From the NCBI RefSeq assembly GCF_001399975.1, contig NZ_LKBD01000017.1:26519-90518 (forward strand): 64,000 bases of DNA, written 5' to 3'. Positions 31,450 through 40,441 of this stretch are shown here, piece after piece; position 1 is the first letter of the stretch, and every line of letters begins with the position of its first letter. Source of the DNA: Pseudoalteromonas sp. P1-9 (GTDB lineage: Bacteria; Pseudomonadota; Gammaproteobacteria; Enterobacterales; Alteromonadaceae). The notes beneath the pieces were generated by a model. It was not told where the DNA came from, made no database searches, and saw only the letters and a program-made list of their open reading frames with translations. The translations under genes and the position numbers were made by a program.

Positions 31450-32607
31450 CTAAAAAAAGAAGATTAAGTAGCCGATAGCTAAACTAGGTATGGAGGTATA
31501 CAAGGTTGCTATGAGCGCCGCTTTTGGTGCAAGTGCAATCGCCGGGAAAAGGGCATCACCATCATTTGAAATGGCATTTGCCATAAGTGCCGAAAAGGGT
31601 ACTAATCCTTGCATATAAAGTGAGGTGACAAGAATTTGTGGCCCGCACCCTGGCAGTAAACCAATTAAGCAGGCAATAAGCGGCAGTAACACGGCGTAGT
31701 TCTGAAAAAGAGCTGCTATATTCACATCAGACCACAGCACGAATAATTCATAGCCAATAAACGCAGCCACAACCCAACTGGTGATAAAGTGTGTATCTTG
31801 CAGTACCTTTGTTGTTAAACTTTCTTTACTGCAGTCGTCTTCAGCGGTGACATCTTGATAACTTTTACCAGGAGATGAGCACGCCCACAATAGCGCCACG
31901 ATAAAACAACAGGCCGCAGCGATATAACCTAAGCCTTGGTTAATATTTTCACCAAAGTCATATTGAAATGCGACAAGCAGAGCAGCAAGTGTCATTGGTA
32001 ATGAAACAATACGCCAAAATTGAAGGCTAATAAAACCAACAGGTTTAGGTAATTTTTGACACTGTAATTGTTGATTTGATGGTGTCTTGGGCGCAAGAAA
32101 ATTAGCTGGATGCAGTAAATTCACGAGCCAACCAAACAGTGTTGCAACCGTAAAACTAATGGTTAATACCAACAGTGCTGTTTTTGGCTCTGCTGCGATA
32201 AGTAAGAATGCCGCATCGCCCATAGTGGCAATGAGTACTGCTACCAAAGAGCCAAAACTGGCTTGTTTTTTAGTGTATTGTGTTACCACAATTATTGCGC
32301 CGCCACAGCCTGGTAGTGCACCGAGCAAAGCGGCAAACGGAATTTCAAGCTTAGGTGCAACCTGAGCAATATAACTCAATTCGAGTTTAGGAAATCGATT
32401 TACCAATAAGTAATAGCCATAAAGCGTTGCAGCAACAAACATAGTTACTTGTAAAAACGCATCGGCGAGTGCGCCAAGCACTACAGCGCGGGTAGACTCA
32501 TTAAAAATAAGGCAGAGCAATGCTATTGGTAAAAACATGCGTTTATAAGCGAGAGTGCTTTTAATTGCGTGTTTTGGTAGCGCGAATTGTGAGAGGGAAA
32601 ACAACAT
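31450..32607 (-). CDS. Putative ten-helix heavy-metal/manganese exporter (ArsP_2-like)
   Basis: A 385-residue polytopic membrane protein with about ten helices in two homologous halves. Each half carries a matching signature: LPGCGGAIIV with MGDAAFLLIAAEPKTA in the first, and LPGCGPQILV with DGDALFPAIALAPKAA in the second. The paired LPGCG and GDA motifs suggest a pseudo-symmetric transport pore. This pattern fits the family annotated as putative manganese transporter or heavy-metal exporter, possibly related to MneA of Vibrio cholerae. The substrate is not proven. It stands alone, with no metal riboswitch seen upstream. Confidence 0.75.
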   Translation of the reverse strand: MLFSLSQFALPKHAIKSTLAYKRMFLPIALLCLIFNESTRAVVLGALADAFLQVTMFVAATLYGYYLLVNRFPKLELSYIAQVAPKLEIPFAALLGALPGCGGAIIVVTQYTKKQASFGSLVAVLIATMGDAAFLLIAAEPKTALLVLTISFTVATLFGWLVNLLHPANFLAPKTPSNQQLQCQKLPKPVGFISLQFWRIVSLPMTLAALLVAFQYDFGENINQGLGYIAAACCFIVALLWACSSPGKSYQDVTAEDDCSKESLTTKVLQDTHFITSWVVAAFIGYELFVLWSDVNIAALFQNYAVLLPLIACLIGLLPGCGPQILVTSLYMQGLVPFSALMANAISNDGDALFPAIALAPKAALIATLYTSIPSLAIGYLIFFF

Positions 32608-32698
32608 ACAGTGTACCTAATCGAATATTAGCTTCACTATAGTACTAATGGTAATGCGAATCAATCACATTACCGTTTAATTTAATCAATCGCGGTGA

Positions 32699-34324
32699 TT
32701 ATTTTTTCCGTTGGAACTCTGATTGACTGTACCACTTAGGCCAAGCCGTGCTGTCAGCGATATCTAAACCAACTTGATAAAACAGCTGTAAGTCCTCAAC
32801 TGCACCAGAAAGATCCCAGCCTTTACGGTATTGATCGCATGGTTGATGATAGCATCCACGTAAAATCAGTCCCATACGTTTGCGATAACGGGCTGTTTCG
32901 TCGTCAATCGCTTCGGTGCCACCGCCTGAGTACATCGCTGGAATGCCCATTTGTGCAAATGCAAAGTGATCAGAACGATAATAGCCACCAGCAGCAGGGC
33001 GCGGATCGCCTGATAAAGTACGACTTTGCTTTGCGACAGCACGTGCTAAGTATTCATCCATTTCTGATTTACCAGCGCCAACTACGCTCATGTCTTTTAC
33101 ACGACCTAGCAGGTTCAAACTATCCATATTAATATTGGCAACCGACTTATTTGCGTCGATAACTGGGTTTGCCGCGTAGTACTTGGCCCCTAATAAGCCT
33201 TGCTCTTCAGCTGTTACTGCTAAGAAGGTCACTGAACGCGCAGGTTTGTTTGACAGCATTGCAAATGCTTCTGCGATTTCAATCATACCCGCAGTACCTG
33301 TTGCGTTATCATGCGCACCGTTATAAATGTTGTCGCCTTTTTTACTTGGATCTTTGCCGAGGTGATCCCAATGCGCTGAGTATATAATGTGTTCGTCAGG
33401 TGTTTCAGCACCTGGCAATGTAGCAATAAAATTACGCGAAACTGACTTTTTAATTTCGCTTTTAACCGTTACAGAAGCCGTTAAATCACCCATATCAACT
33501 GAGTATCCACCTTTCGCGGCTTTTGTTTTCTCTTTTGCAAAATCAAGTCCGGCTTTCGTAAACAGCTCATTGGCAACATCAAGCGTGATCCAACCTTCAA
33601 CTGCTACGCGATCCATATTCTTGTTTTCTTTTTGAAAACCAAATTGTGGGCCTGACCATGAGTTTTCCACCACCGACCATGGGTAAGAGGCCGGGGCAGT
33701 TTCATGCACAATAATTGCGCCAGCAGCACCTTGGCGTGATGCTTCTTCGTATTTATACGTCCAACGGCCGTAATAGGTCATTGCATTACCGGTGAAGAGT
33801 GACTCGTCTTGCGTAGCAAAACCAGGGTCGTTAACCAGCATTACGACGGTTTTTCCTTTTACGTCTAATCCTTCGTAATCGTTCCAGTTATACTCAGGCG
33901 CGTTAATACCATAACCGACAAATACCAACTCTGAATTTTCAATGGCTTCAAGCTCGCTCATGCGACTAGTACCCATTACCATATCTTTTTTGTATTGATA
34001 TGCTTTGCCATCAATAGTCAGCGACATATCAGGTGATGCTTCGATTGATACAAGTGGCACCTCTTGATAAAAGCTACCTTTGTTACCACCGACAAAGCCT
34101 AATGCTTTAAAATGTTTTTCTAAATAGGCAAGAGTGAGCTCTTCACCTTTAGTGGATGGCGCACGACCTTCAAACTCATCCGATGCAATTGTTTTTATAT
34201 GTTGTCCGAGTTGTTCGGCATTAATGCTGTTATAAGCAGCATCGAGCGCGTGTTGATCATTGGTAGTTGCACAGCCACTTAACAATAAAGAGATGGCAAT
34301 ACCGATTGGCGTTAGTTTTTTCAT
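32699..34324 (-). CDS. M28-family zinc aminopeptidase lipoprotein with PA domain
   Basis: 541 residues. A lipoprotein signal peptide ends LLSGC (Cys18), so it is a periplasmic or outer-membrane lipoprotein. A protease-associated insert (about residues 130-270, YNWNDYEGLDVKGKTVVMLVND) precedes the M28 peptidase domain. Zinc-site blocks are SAHWDHLG, GAHDNATGTAG, VTAEEQGLLGA and YRSDHFAFAQMGIPA. It probably trims peptides for nutrition, as common in marine proteolytic bacteria. It is a single gene, divergent from the DUF3025-nat operon. Confidence 0.93.
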   Translation of the reverse strand: MKKLTPIGIAISLLLSGCATTNDQHALDAAYNSINAEQLGQHIKTIASDEFEGRAPSTKGEELTLAYLEKHFKALGFVGGNKGSFYQEVPLVSIEASPDMSLTIDGKAYQYKKDMVMGTSRMSELEAIENSELVFVGYGINAPEYNWNDYEGLDVKGKTVVMLVNDPGFATQDESLFTGNAMTYYGRWTYKYEEASRQGAAGAIIVHETAPASYPWSVVENSWSGPQFGFQKENKNMDRVAVEGWITLDVANELFTKAGLDFAKEKTKAAKGGYSVDMGDLTASVTVKSEIKKSVSRNFIATLPGAETPDEHIIYSAHWDHLGKDPSKKGDNIYNGAHDNATGTAGMIEIAEAFAMLSNKPARSVTFLAVTAEEQGLLGAKYYAANPVIDANKSVANINMDSLNLLGRVKDMSVVGAGKSEMDEYLARAVAKQSRTLSGDPRPAAGGYYRSDHFAFAQMGIPAMYSGGGTEAIDDETARYRKRMGLILRGCYHQPCDQYRKGWDLSGAVEDLQLFYQVGLDIADSTAWPKWYSQSEFQRKK

Positions 34325-34431
34325 AATTCAACCTGTGTCACAAATTTACGCGATTATAAAAACTAGTTTAGTGTTGTGCTAGTAAATGCGTTAAAGTACG
34401 CGTTTTAGTTTTTACTTTTTAAATCACCAGA

Positions 34432-35241
34432 ATGAAATTTGAAGCCCCAGCACATTGGACGACTGATTTTTTACATCATGGGATCTTTGACGATTTAAAC
34501 GCTTTATTTAATTTAACGCAATTTTCCAACTGGCCAACACTTGATTGGCTAAACTCCTTAGCTAGAAATATAAAAAACAGAAATAACCAGCAAATTTCAT
34601 TTGTTGCCAATGACGATATCGACTGGCAACATGGTTATTACGAAGAAATCATTTTTGATAAGGGAGAGATCCCAACGCGTTTGGAGAACTGGCACGATTT
34701 GTTTGGTGCCTTTATTTGGTTACTCTTTCCAAAAACAAAAGCATTGCTTAATCAGTTACATATTGAGCAAATAAATCAACATGGTAAAACCGAACGCTCA
34801 AAAAAACGTAATGCCATTACATTATTGGATGAATGCGGCGTGCTAGTCGTATGTAATCCAACCCAAGCAGATTTATTGAAAAATCATTTATGGGTCGAAG
34901 GTTTTTTTAATCAGCGTGAACAGTGGCACAGTACGATTTATCCGTTTATGTTTGGCCATGCAAACTACGAAATGGCAACACGCCCTTACCTTGGATTAAC
35001 CGGAAAAGCGTTGTATATCACCGCTCAACATCAATTAATGCCAAAATGCCTGAAAGATAGGTATGCTTGGCTAGACAGTTATCTTGAAAATCTTATTGAA
35101 AACGAAGACATTCTTTGCGATAACAGCAGTTTGTTTCCATTACCATTACTTGGCGTACCAAATTGGTACGAGCAAAACAAAGAAAAAGCATTTTACGAAA
35201 ATACCGATTATTTTCGTCCTAAACGAAGGAAGTTGAAATGA
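34432..35241 (+). CDS. DUF3025 family protein
   Basis: 269 residues without signal peptide or membrane helix. The sequence matches my recollection of DUF3025: an N-terminal HWTTDFLHHGIFDDLNAL block, WHDLFGAFIWLLFPKTK in the middle, and SLFPLPLLGVPNWYEQNKEKAFYENTDYFRPKR at the end. Function is unknown. It overlaps natA by 4 bases (ATGA), so it is co-translated with the ABC exporter; I infer only a genetic link. Confidence 0.8.
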   Translation: MKFEAPAHWTTDFLHHGIFDDLNALFNLTQFSNWPTLDWLNSLARNIKNRNNQQISFVANDDIDWQHGYYEEIIFDKGEIPTRLENWHDLFGAFIWLLFPKTKALLNQLHIEQINQHGKTERSKKRNAITLLDECGVLVVCNPTQADLLKNHLWVEGFFNQREQWHSTIYPFMFGHANYEMATRPYLGLTGKALYITAQHQLMPKCLKDRYAWLDSYLENLIENEDILCDNSSLFPLPLLGVPNWYEQNKEKAFYENTDYFRPKRRKLK

Positions 35242-36026
35242 TAGAAGTGTCGGCGCTGAAAAAGCGTTTTAAGCTTACTAAAGATCACAAAGTAAAAAAC
35301 CAAGAAAAAAAGGATCCTAGAGAAGACAAAGATTACTTTCACTCAGTTCGTGATGTGTCCTTTACCTGTAATAAGGGCGAAGTGCTAGGTTTATTAGGAC
35401 CAAATGGAGCCGGTAAAACCACGACATTACGCATGCTTTCAACTGCATTGGGGCCCGATTCCGGAAAAATTGAAATTAACGGCATAGACGTTGTTAAAAA
35501 GCCGCTTGAAGCACGTAAAAAGATTGGCTTTTTATCTGGTTCTACCGGGCTTTACGGGCGATTAACCGCGAAGGAAAATATTGAGTATTTTGCACGGCTT
35601 CATGGCATGGATAAGCAAGCGGTAAAAAGGCGTTGTGAAGAGTTGTTTGAGATGCTTGATATGCATAGCTTTTTAGATAAGCGAGCGGAGCATTTATCAA
35701 CTGGTATGAAGCAAAAAACCAATATTGCCCGCGCTGTAGTGCATAACCCTGAAGTGATTGTGCTTGATGAGCCAACAACGGGCCTTGATATTATGACAAC
35801 GCAAACTGTGATCAGCTTTATTCAAAGTATTAAAGCTAAGGGCACACCGGTAATCTTCTCAACTCACCATTTAGATGAGGTTGAGCTTTTATGTGAACGC
35901 GTAAGTGTGATTGATAAAGGCATTACCTGTTTTGATGGTACGATTGATGAATTTAAAGCACGTGGTCAAAGCGATGTATTAAACAATGCGTTTTTAACGA
36001 TTTTGAAGGAGCAACGAGGTGTTTGA
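35238..36026 (+). CDS. natA: ABC transporter ATP-binding protein, NatA-like (sodium/drug export)
   Basis: 262 residues. Walker A is GPNGAGKTT (about residue 55), the signature LSTGMKQK, Walker [13 protein letters not shown] and the H-loop STHH. An insertion of about 20 charged residues ([15 protein letters not shown]) precedes the first beta sheet. It pairs with the following permease, with an 8-base overlap. Resemblance to NatA suggests sodium-coupled or lipophilic-compound export at the inner membrane, but the substrate is inferred. Confidence 0.87.
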   Translation: MIEVSALKKRFKLTKDHKVKNQEKKDPREDKDYFHSVRDVSFTCNKGEVLGLLGPNGAGKTTTLRMLSTALGPDSGKIEINGIDVVKKPLEARKKIGFLSGSTGLYGRLTAKENIEYFARLHGMDKQAVKRRCEELFEMLDMHSFLDKRAEHLSTGMKQKTNIARAVVHNPEVIVLDEPTTGLDIMTTQTVISFIQSIKAKGTPVIFSTHHLDEVELLCERVSVIDKGITCFDGTIDEFKARGQSDVLNNAFLTILKEQRGV

Positions 36027-37221
36027 GGTATTTTTAAAAGAGTTAAAAGAACTGCTGCGCGATAGAAAAACCCTTATTTTTGTCGTTGCCTTACCGGTTG
36101 CAATTTTTCCGGTGATTTTTGCGCTGATGGGCTTTTTAATGAGTAAAGCAGCTTTAGAGGCTGAGCAAAAGGTTCATAATTACGCAATTATCAACGCTGA
36201 GTATGCACCTGAATTTAAAGACAAACTGTTTTTTCATAAAAATTTTAAGCTGGTAGAAGGTGACTTCAAAACCGTTGAAGAATTAAAACAAGCGGTGAAA
36301 GACGAAGTAATTGATGTTGGAATTGTTATTCCTTCAGATGCGCGCGACGCGCTAGAAAGTGGTAGCAGTAATGAATGGCAAATTGTATTTAACGATGCGT
36401 CTTCACTGAGTTTTATTTTTACCCGCATTAAAGAAATGGCTGAAGAGTTTTCGCAAACATTACAAAGTGAGCAGTTTAACAAGCTCGGTATAGCGAAAGA
36501 GCATCAAGAATCACTATTGAACCCCGTTGTATTAGAAAAAGTAGATACCGCCGATTTGCGTGAAAACTTAGGTGAAAAACTCGGCGCGTTAATTCCATAT
36601 TTATTGATCCCATTAGTGCTTGCTGGTGCAAGTTATCCAGCCATTGATTTAGGCGCGGGTGAAAAAGAACGCGGTACATTAGAAACTCTACTGCTTACAC
36701 CAATTCCACGTACCGAACTGGTATTGGGCAAGTTCTTTACAGTACTTTTTACCTCGCTTGCCACGGCATTAATAACCGTCGCCAGTATGGGAATCTGGAT
36801 GAAGTTGGCAAGTAGCTTCTTTGATGTTGAAAAAATAACTGATGCATTTTCAATGCTTGGCTTTATGGACTTTGCATTAATCTTATTACTGCTAATTCCA
36901 CTTGCGTGTGTATTTTCATCACTCGTACTTGCGATTTCAATCTACGCACGTTCGTTTAAAGAAGCGCAAAACTATATGGGGCCATTGTCAATGCTGGCGT
37001 TTTTACCGTTGATTGTTGCCATGATGCCAAATATGGAACTCAGCATGAGTACAGCTATGGTGCCAATTACCAATGTGGCATTAGCAATTAAAGAAATTAT
37101 TAAAGGCACAGTAGACTACAGCTATGTTGGTATGATTTTTATTGCTACCGCTGTGTTAGCTGGTGTGTTGATGGCAGCATGTGTACATTGGTTTAAAAAA
37201 GAAGAAGTGTTGTTTAGATAA
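36019..37221 (+). CDS. natB: ABC transporter permease, NatB-like
   Basis: 400 residues. One N-terminal helix (about residues 20-42), a large extracytoplasmic domain (about 45-185) and five or six C-terminal helices match the NatB/ABC-2 family. The conserved segment EKERGTLETLLLTPIPRTELVLGK lies between the first helix pair of the C-terminal block. It forms a complex with NatA. A 15-bp tandem duplication covers its stop codon. Confidence 0.88.
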   Translation: MFEVFLKELKELLRDRKTLIFVVALPVAIFPVIFALMGFLMSKAALEAEQKVHNYAIINAEYAPEFKDKLFFHKNFKLVEGDFKTVEELKQAVKDEVIDVGIVIPSDARDALESGSSNEWQIVFNDASSLSFIFTRIKEMAEEFSQTLQSEQFNKLGIAKEHQESLLNPVVLEKVDTADLRENLGEKLGALIPYLLIPLVLAGASYPAIDLGAGEKERGTLETLLLTPIPRTELVLGKFFTVLFTSLATALITVASMGIWMKLASSFFDVEKITDAFSMLGFMDFALILLLLIPLACVFSSLVLAISIYARSFKEAQNYMGPLSMLAFLPLIVAMMPNMELSMSTAMVPITNVALAIKEIIKGTVDYSYVGMIFIATAVLAGVLMAACVHWFKKEEVLFR

Positions 37222-37240
37222 CAATTGTTTAGATAACAAT
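37211..37240. repeat. 15-bp tandem duplication at the natB stop codon
   Basis: TGTTTAGATAACAAT occurs twice in direct tandem (37211-37225 and 37226-37240), the first copy containing the natB stop. It is probably a recent slippage event without effect on the protein. Confidence 0.95.
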
Positions 37241-37257
37241 TTTAAAAAATTAGAATT

Positions 37258-37289
37258 ATAAAACGCCCAACATTTGTTGGGCGTTTTTG
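37258..37289. terminator. Bidirectional terminator between natB and the OmpA-like gene
   Basis: The 11-bp stem AAACGCCCAAC/GTTGGGCGTTT with an ATTT loop is followed by T on the plus strand and by TTTTATA on the minus strand. Confidence 0.85.
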
Positions 37290-37290
37290 T

Positions 37291-38196
37291 TTACAGCAAG
37301 TCTGTGCGTTTAACTAGCTCAACACGGCGGTTAGATAAACGCCCGTTTTCTGATGCATTGCTTTTTTTAGGTGAAAACTCACCGACACCAATTGCAACTA
37401 AACGCGATTTCTCAATACCTAAACCACTTAACTGAGTTTGAATAGCCAACGCGCGCTTTTTTGATAATGTTTGATTGTACTGAGCATTACCACTGTCATC
37501 CGTATGACCGACTAAATAAAAATTTTGATTAGGCACGGATTTTAGGTAAGTTGCTAGCTTTTCGATGCTTTTACCCGAAGATTCGGTTAATTCATCACTA
37601 TCAAATTTAAACTGAATATTAGGGATTTGATACTTTCCTTGTTTGTCGATAAGCGAATCAATATACGCCTTGTCGACAGAGACGGTTGAATCATTATTGC
37701 GTTTTTCCACCACCTGCACATTCAGATTACGCGCTTTATCGTAACCCGTTGCATAAATGGTGACATAAAGGTCGTCTTTAATGGCAAAAGAGCGAAATTC
37801 TTGTGTCTCATCAAAACCAAATGGTGCGGAAATACCTAAGGCGTTAGCCATACTCGCGATACTGCCACACGCCGATGCAGAGCATTGACTTAAAAGTGTA
37901 AAACCACTTTTTTCAAGCGCAGCTTGATATTGCTCAACAACATCCACCTCACTTAACGAAAGCGGAATGCTATAGCTTGTTGAGCTAAGCGAACCTTTGA
38001 CATCTTTACCTTGATAGCCAGTTTGCTCAAACCCAACCAATACAGTTTTTTTAACGTACTTTTTATAATCTTGATGGGTTATCGACGAGCCTTCAATATT
38101 CGACATAAATTGCGCTAGTTGATTGGTTTTTGCATTTAAAGCGAATGATGCAGAAATTGCTATTGTGGCGCACATAGCAAGGGGATTGATTTTCAT
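37291..38196 (-). CDS. OmpA-family protein with N-terminal DUF4892-like domain
   Basis: 301 residues with a signal peptide ending near FALNAKT. The middle (about residues 30-180) resembles DUF4892, including a Cys pair (SQCSASACGSI). The C-terminal OmpA domain (about 195-295) has the peptidoglycan-binding pattern FKFDSDELTESSGKSIEKLA, VGHTDDSGNAQYN and LSKKRALAIQTQL. It should sit in the periplasm attached to peptidoglycan. There is no beta-barrel domain. It is divergent from the 38332 gene. Confidence 0.86.
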   Translation of the reverse strand: MKINPLAMCATIAISASFALNAKTNQLAQFMSNIEGSSITHQDYKKYVKKTVLVGFEQTGYQGKDVKGSLSSTSYSIPLSLSEVDVVEQYQAALEKSGFTLLSQCSASACGSIASMANALGISAPFGFDETQEFRSFAIKDDLYVTIYATGYDKARNLNVQVVEKRNNDSTVSVDKAYIDSLIDKQGKYQIPNIQFKFDSDELTESSGKSIEKLATYLKSVPNQNFYLVGHTDDSGNAQYNQTLSKKRALAIQTQLSGLGIEKSRLVAIGVGEFSPKKSNASENGRLSNRRVELVKRTDLL

Positions 38197-38331
38197 AACA
38201 CGTCCTATGTTGTTCTGAATTTATAAAGTTACTAAATTACAAAGCGTTGCAAAATGTAAAATAATATGTTCCCATAAAACCGATTTAAGTAAAACCTCTA
38301 ATTACTGAAAAATGCTTCAAGGATTGAAACT

Positions 38332-39051
38332 ATGCTGCGCAACTTATTTACGATCATTTTATTCGTATTATTCTCTTTGTGTAATTCCCTACATGCAAAA
38401 ACACTTAAGTTAACTTATCAAGTACTTCATGATGATTCCCCCTATGGTACCGGCGAGTTATGGATTAGTGCCGAAGCCACACGATTTGATCTAAATATTG
38501 AAGCACAACACGATATGACAGAAGTTGTATTGTTTAACGACAGAACATCATCGCTATATAAACACGATTCTAAACAGCATTATGTTTTAGACGATAAAAG
38601 TTATAAAGATCGCGTTAAAAAACAAATGAATTGGAAAAAGTCAGATGACGAATTTTACCAATTACTTTTACAAATGGAAAAACAATCTGGGTACCCACGT
38701 TTTTTAGATTTTGAAAAACAAGGCAACGTCTTTGTAGCCGAAAATGAGGGTGAGCAACTTTACATCGTAACGCCAGTTTTAGGTAACCAGTATTCATTAA
38801 CAACTGATGAGTTAAAACTAATAAAACACGCAGTTGTAAAACGTAAAAAAATGGCGCTCGCAAAAATGGGCTTAATTGACTTTTTACCACTCGATATTTT
38901 GTATATGTTGAGTGAAAAGCCTCAAATGATGTTTTCAAAATATACAAACAAAATGTATGCGTTAACATTTAAACTAAAATCTGTTGAGCGACTAAACAAC
39001 GCATTTTTTCTAGACAATCTACCAAAAAACTATCAAACGACTAAACGTTAA
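38332..39051 (+). CDS. Unrecognised secreted protein upstream of the Tad regulator
   Basis: 239 residues with a signal peptide (hydrophobic to about residue 20, ending HAKT). The mature part is polar and beta-rich in its first half (LKLTYQVLHDDSPYGTGELWISAEATRFDLN) and Lys-rich later; it has no Cys. I do not recognise a family. Only 14 bases separate it from the LuxR-type regulator gene, so the two are probably co-transcribed at the head of the Tad pilus cluster. Confidence 0.75.
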   Translation: MLRNLFTIILFVLFSLCNSLHAKTLKLTYQVLHDDSPYGTGELWISAEATRFDLNIEAQHDMTEVVLFNDRTSSLYKHDSKQHYVLDDKSYKDRVKKQMNWKKSDDEFYQLLLQMEKQSGYPRFLDFEKQGNVFVAENEGEQLYIVTPVLGNQYSLTTDELKLIKHAVVKRKKMALAKMGLIDFLPLDILYMLSEKPQMMFSKYTNKMYALTFKLKSVERLNNAFFLDNLPKNYQTTKR

Positions 39052-39065
39052 TAACAGAGATTAAA

Positions 39066-39662
39066 ATGGATTTTTACATCATCGGTAAAGAGCATGATCT
39101 TGCGAGTAAGGTCTTTAAATGTGCTTGCTTAATTGACGTTAAAGTGCGCTTTGTAATGCCAGGCGACAGTATTATAAAAATTTATAATACACTCAATGCT
39201 GTTTGCTTCGTCGAGTCTGATTGTCTATCAGACGAATTAACTCGTCAATTTGATAAAACTTCGATTGTGGTACTATCAAAACAGATTAGCTTAGAGCAGG
39301 AATGTGTGTATATGCGAGAAGGATATCGCGGAATTATAGATACCACACTACCGCCACAGCAAATTATCGATCTATTACAACTTTTATTAAGCAATGTGGA
39401 GCTGATTTATAGTAGGGCAGCATTGTCTACGATTGCGTTGGAATATTTGCAAAATCGTGTGCTTGAATTCAAACCTATTAGTGCACTCACTCGCAAAGAG
39501 AATCAAATAGTCACATATATTCAAAGTGGCCTTCAGAATAAAGAAATAGCAAAAGAGTTAGCTATTTCTCCTGCAACCGTAAAAACACATGTACAACGTA
39601 TTTTGAAGAAAACGGGCGCAAAAAATAGAACGCAGATAATAAGTAAAACAGCGGCGTACTAA
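39066..39662 (+). CDS. LuxR-type regulator with degenerate receiver domain
   Basis: 198 residues. The C-terminal LuxR/NarL HTH is clear (LTRKENQIVTYIQSGLQNKEIAKELAISPATVKTHVQRILKKTGAKNR). The N-terminal about 120 residues have receiver-like length and hydrophobic pattern but lack the usual N-terminal acidic pair and a convincing phospho-Asp. It may therefore act without phosphorylation or bind another signal. It lies directly upstream of the Flp pilin genes and is the obvious candidate regulator of the pilus. Confidence 0.82.
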   Translation: MDFYIIGKEHDLASKVFKCACLIDVKVRFVMPGDSIIKIYNTLNAVCFVESDCLSDELTRQFDKTSIVVLSKQISLEQECVYMREGYRGIIDTTLPPQQIIDLLQLLLSNVELIYSRAALSTIALEYLQNRVLEFKPISALTRKENQIVTYIQSGLQNKEIAKELAISPATVKTHVQRILKKTGAKNRTQIISKTAAY

Positions 39663-39687
39663 GTACGCCAAACGGAGTATTTTTTTA
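39653..39687 (+). terminator. Possible terminator overlapping the regulator stop codon
   Basis: GGCGTACT-a-AGTACGCC is a near-perfect palindrome over the TAA stop, and a run of seven T follows 11 bases later. The spacing between stem and T tract is too long for a standard terminator. Confidence 0.35.
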
Positions 39688-39697
39688 CCCTTGTTTA

Positions 39698-39712
39698 ATT
39701 TTGTAACAAAAT
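39698..39712. promoter_or_regulatory. Palindromic candidate operator upstream of the Flp pilin genes
   Basis: ATTTTGT-a-ACAAAAT is a perfect inverted repeat about 83 bases before the first pilin start, in the 132-base gap that must contain the pilin promoter. Its AT-richness raises the chance of coincidence. Confidence 0.35.
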
Positions 39713-39794
39713 CTTATCCTCCATTTGGTGAATAGAGCATTCAATCTAAAGCACGTATCATTTTATTGCGTTTATTCTATTTAAGGAGAAAATT

Positions 39795-40058
39795 GTGAAA
39801 AAACGTCAACTTGGTCAAGGTATGACCGAATACATTATTATTGTTGCTTTAATTGCTGTTGCAGCGATTGGTGTGTATAGCTTTTTTGGTAAAACGGTAC
39901 GTAACCAGGTTTCAGCGCTAGCGACAGAAGTTGGTGGTACTGATTCGTCAACACAAATTCAAGCTGCTAAAACGGCTGCAGAAGATGGTTCTAAGGTAGC
40001 GGATAAGAATTACAACCTTGGTAACTATAACGAAGCTGCTAATAAGTCATCAAACTAA
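39795..40058 (+). CDS. flp: Flp-family type IVb pilin 1
   Basis: 87 residues; major Flp/Tad pilin. A short basic leader MKKRQLG precedes the class III cleavage site G/QGMTEY, with Glu at mature position 5, then a hydrophobic stretch (IIIVALIAVAAIGVYSFFG) typical of Flp pilins. The start is GTG 39795 behind a strong AAGGAG. A near-identical second pilin follows at once. The mature pilin is longer than many Flp subunits, with an Asn/Lys-rich C-terminal tail (ADKNYNLGNYNEAANKSSN). Confidence 0.95.
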   Translation: MKKRQLGQGMTEYIIIVALIAVAAIGVYSFFGKTVRNQVSALATEVGGTDSSTQIQAAKTAAEDGSKVADKNYNLGNYNEAANKSSN

Positions 40059-40086
40059 GCTAAACATTATTTAGTTGAGGTGGGTT

Positions 40087-40380
40087 ATGAAACGGTACCA
40101 ATATGGCCAAGGAATGACTGAATACATCATTATTGTTGCTTTAATAGCAGTAGCGGCAATCGGTGTTTACAGTTTTTTCGGGAAAACGGTCCGTAACCAA
40201 GCCGCTGCGATTTCAACCGAAATATCGGGTGTCGATTCAAGTAATCAAATCCAAGCAGCGAAAGACGCCGCTTATGACGCAAGTAATACGGCTGATAAGA
40301 ACTACAACCTAGGAAACTACAACGAAGGTGCAAATAAATCTTCAGGTGGTAGCGGTAGTGGTTCTGGTGGTGTCGATTAG
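40087..40380 (+). CDS. flp: Flp-family type IVb pilin 2
   Basis: 97 residues from ATG 40087, which follows a GAGG ribosome-binding site. It is a paralogue of pilin 1: leader MKRYQYG, site G/QGMTEY, and an identical run through the hydrophobic segment to GKTVRNQ. The tail ends in a Gly/Ser-rich extension (GGSGSGSGGVD) absent from pilin 1. A TTG-started version four residues longer is less likely. The two genes probably arose by tandem duplication and may form mixed fibres. Confidence 0.93.
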   Translation: MKRYQYGQGMTEYIIIVALIAVAAIGVYSFFGKTVRNQAAAISTEISGVDSSNQIQAAKDAAYDASNTADKNYNLGNYNEGANKSSGGSGSGSGGVD

Positions 40381-40395
40381 GGATTGTTAGTTAAT

Positions 40396-40426
40396 TAGTT
40401 CTAGGAAGTTTCGCTTCCTAGAACTA
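40396..40426 (+). terminator. Perfect 13-bp hairpin between pilin genes and Tad machinery genes
   Basis: TAGTTCTAGGAAG pairs perfectly with CTTCCTAGAACTA around a TTTCG loop. No T tract follows, and the TadG-like gene starts 15 bases later. I infer an mRNA stabiliser or partial attenuator that lets pilins be made in excess over the machinery. Confidence 0.7.
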
Positions 40427-40441
40427 CATATGGAGATGAAA

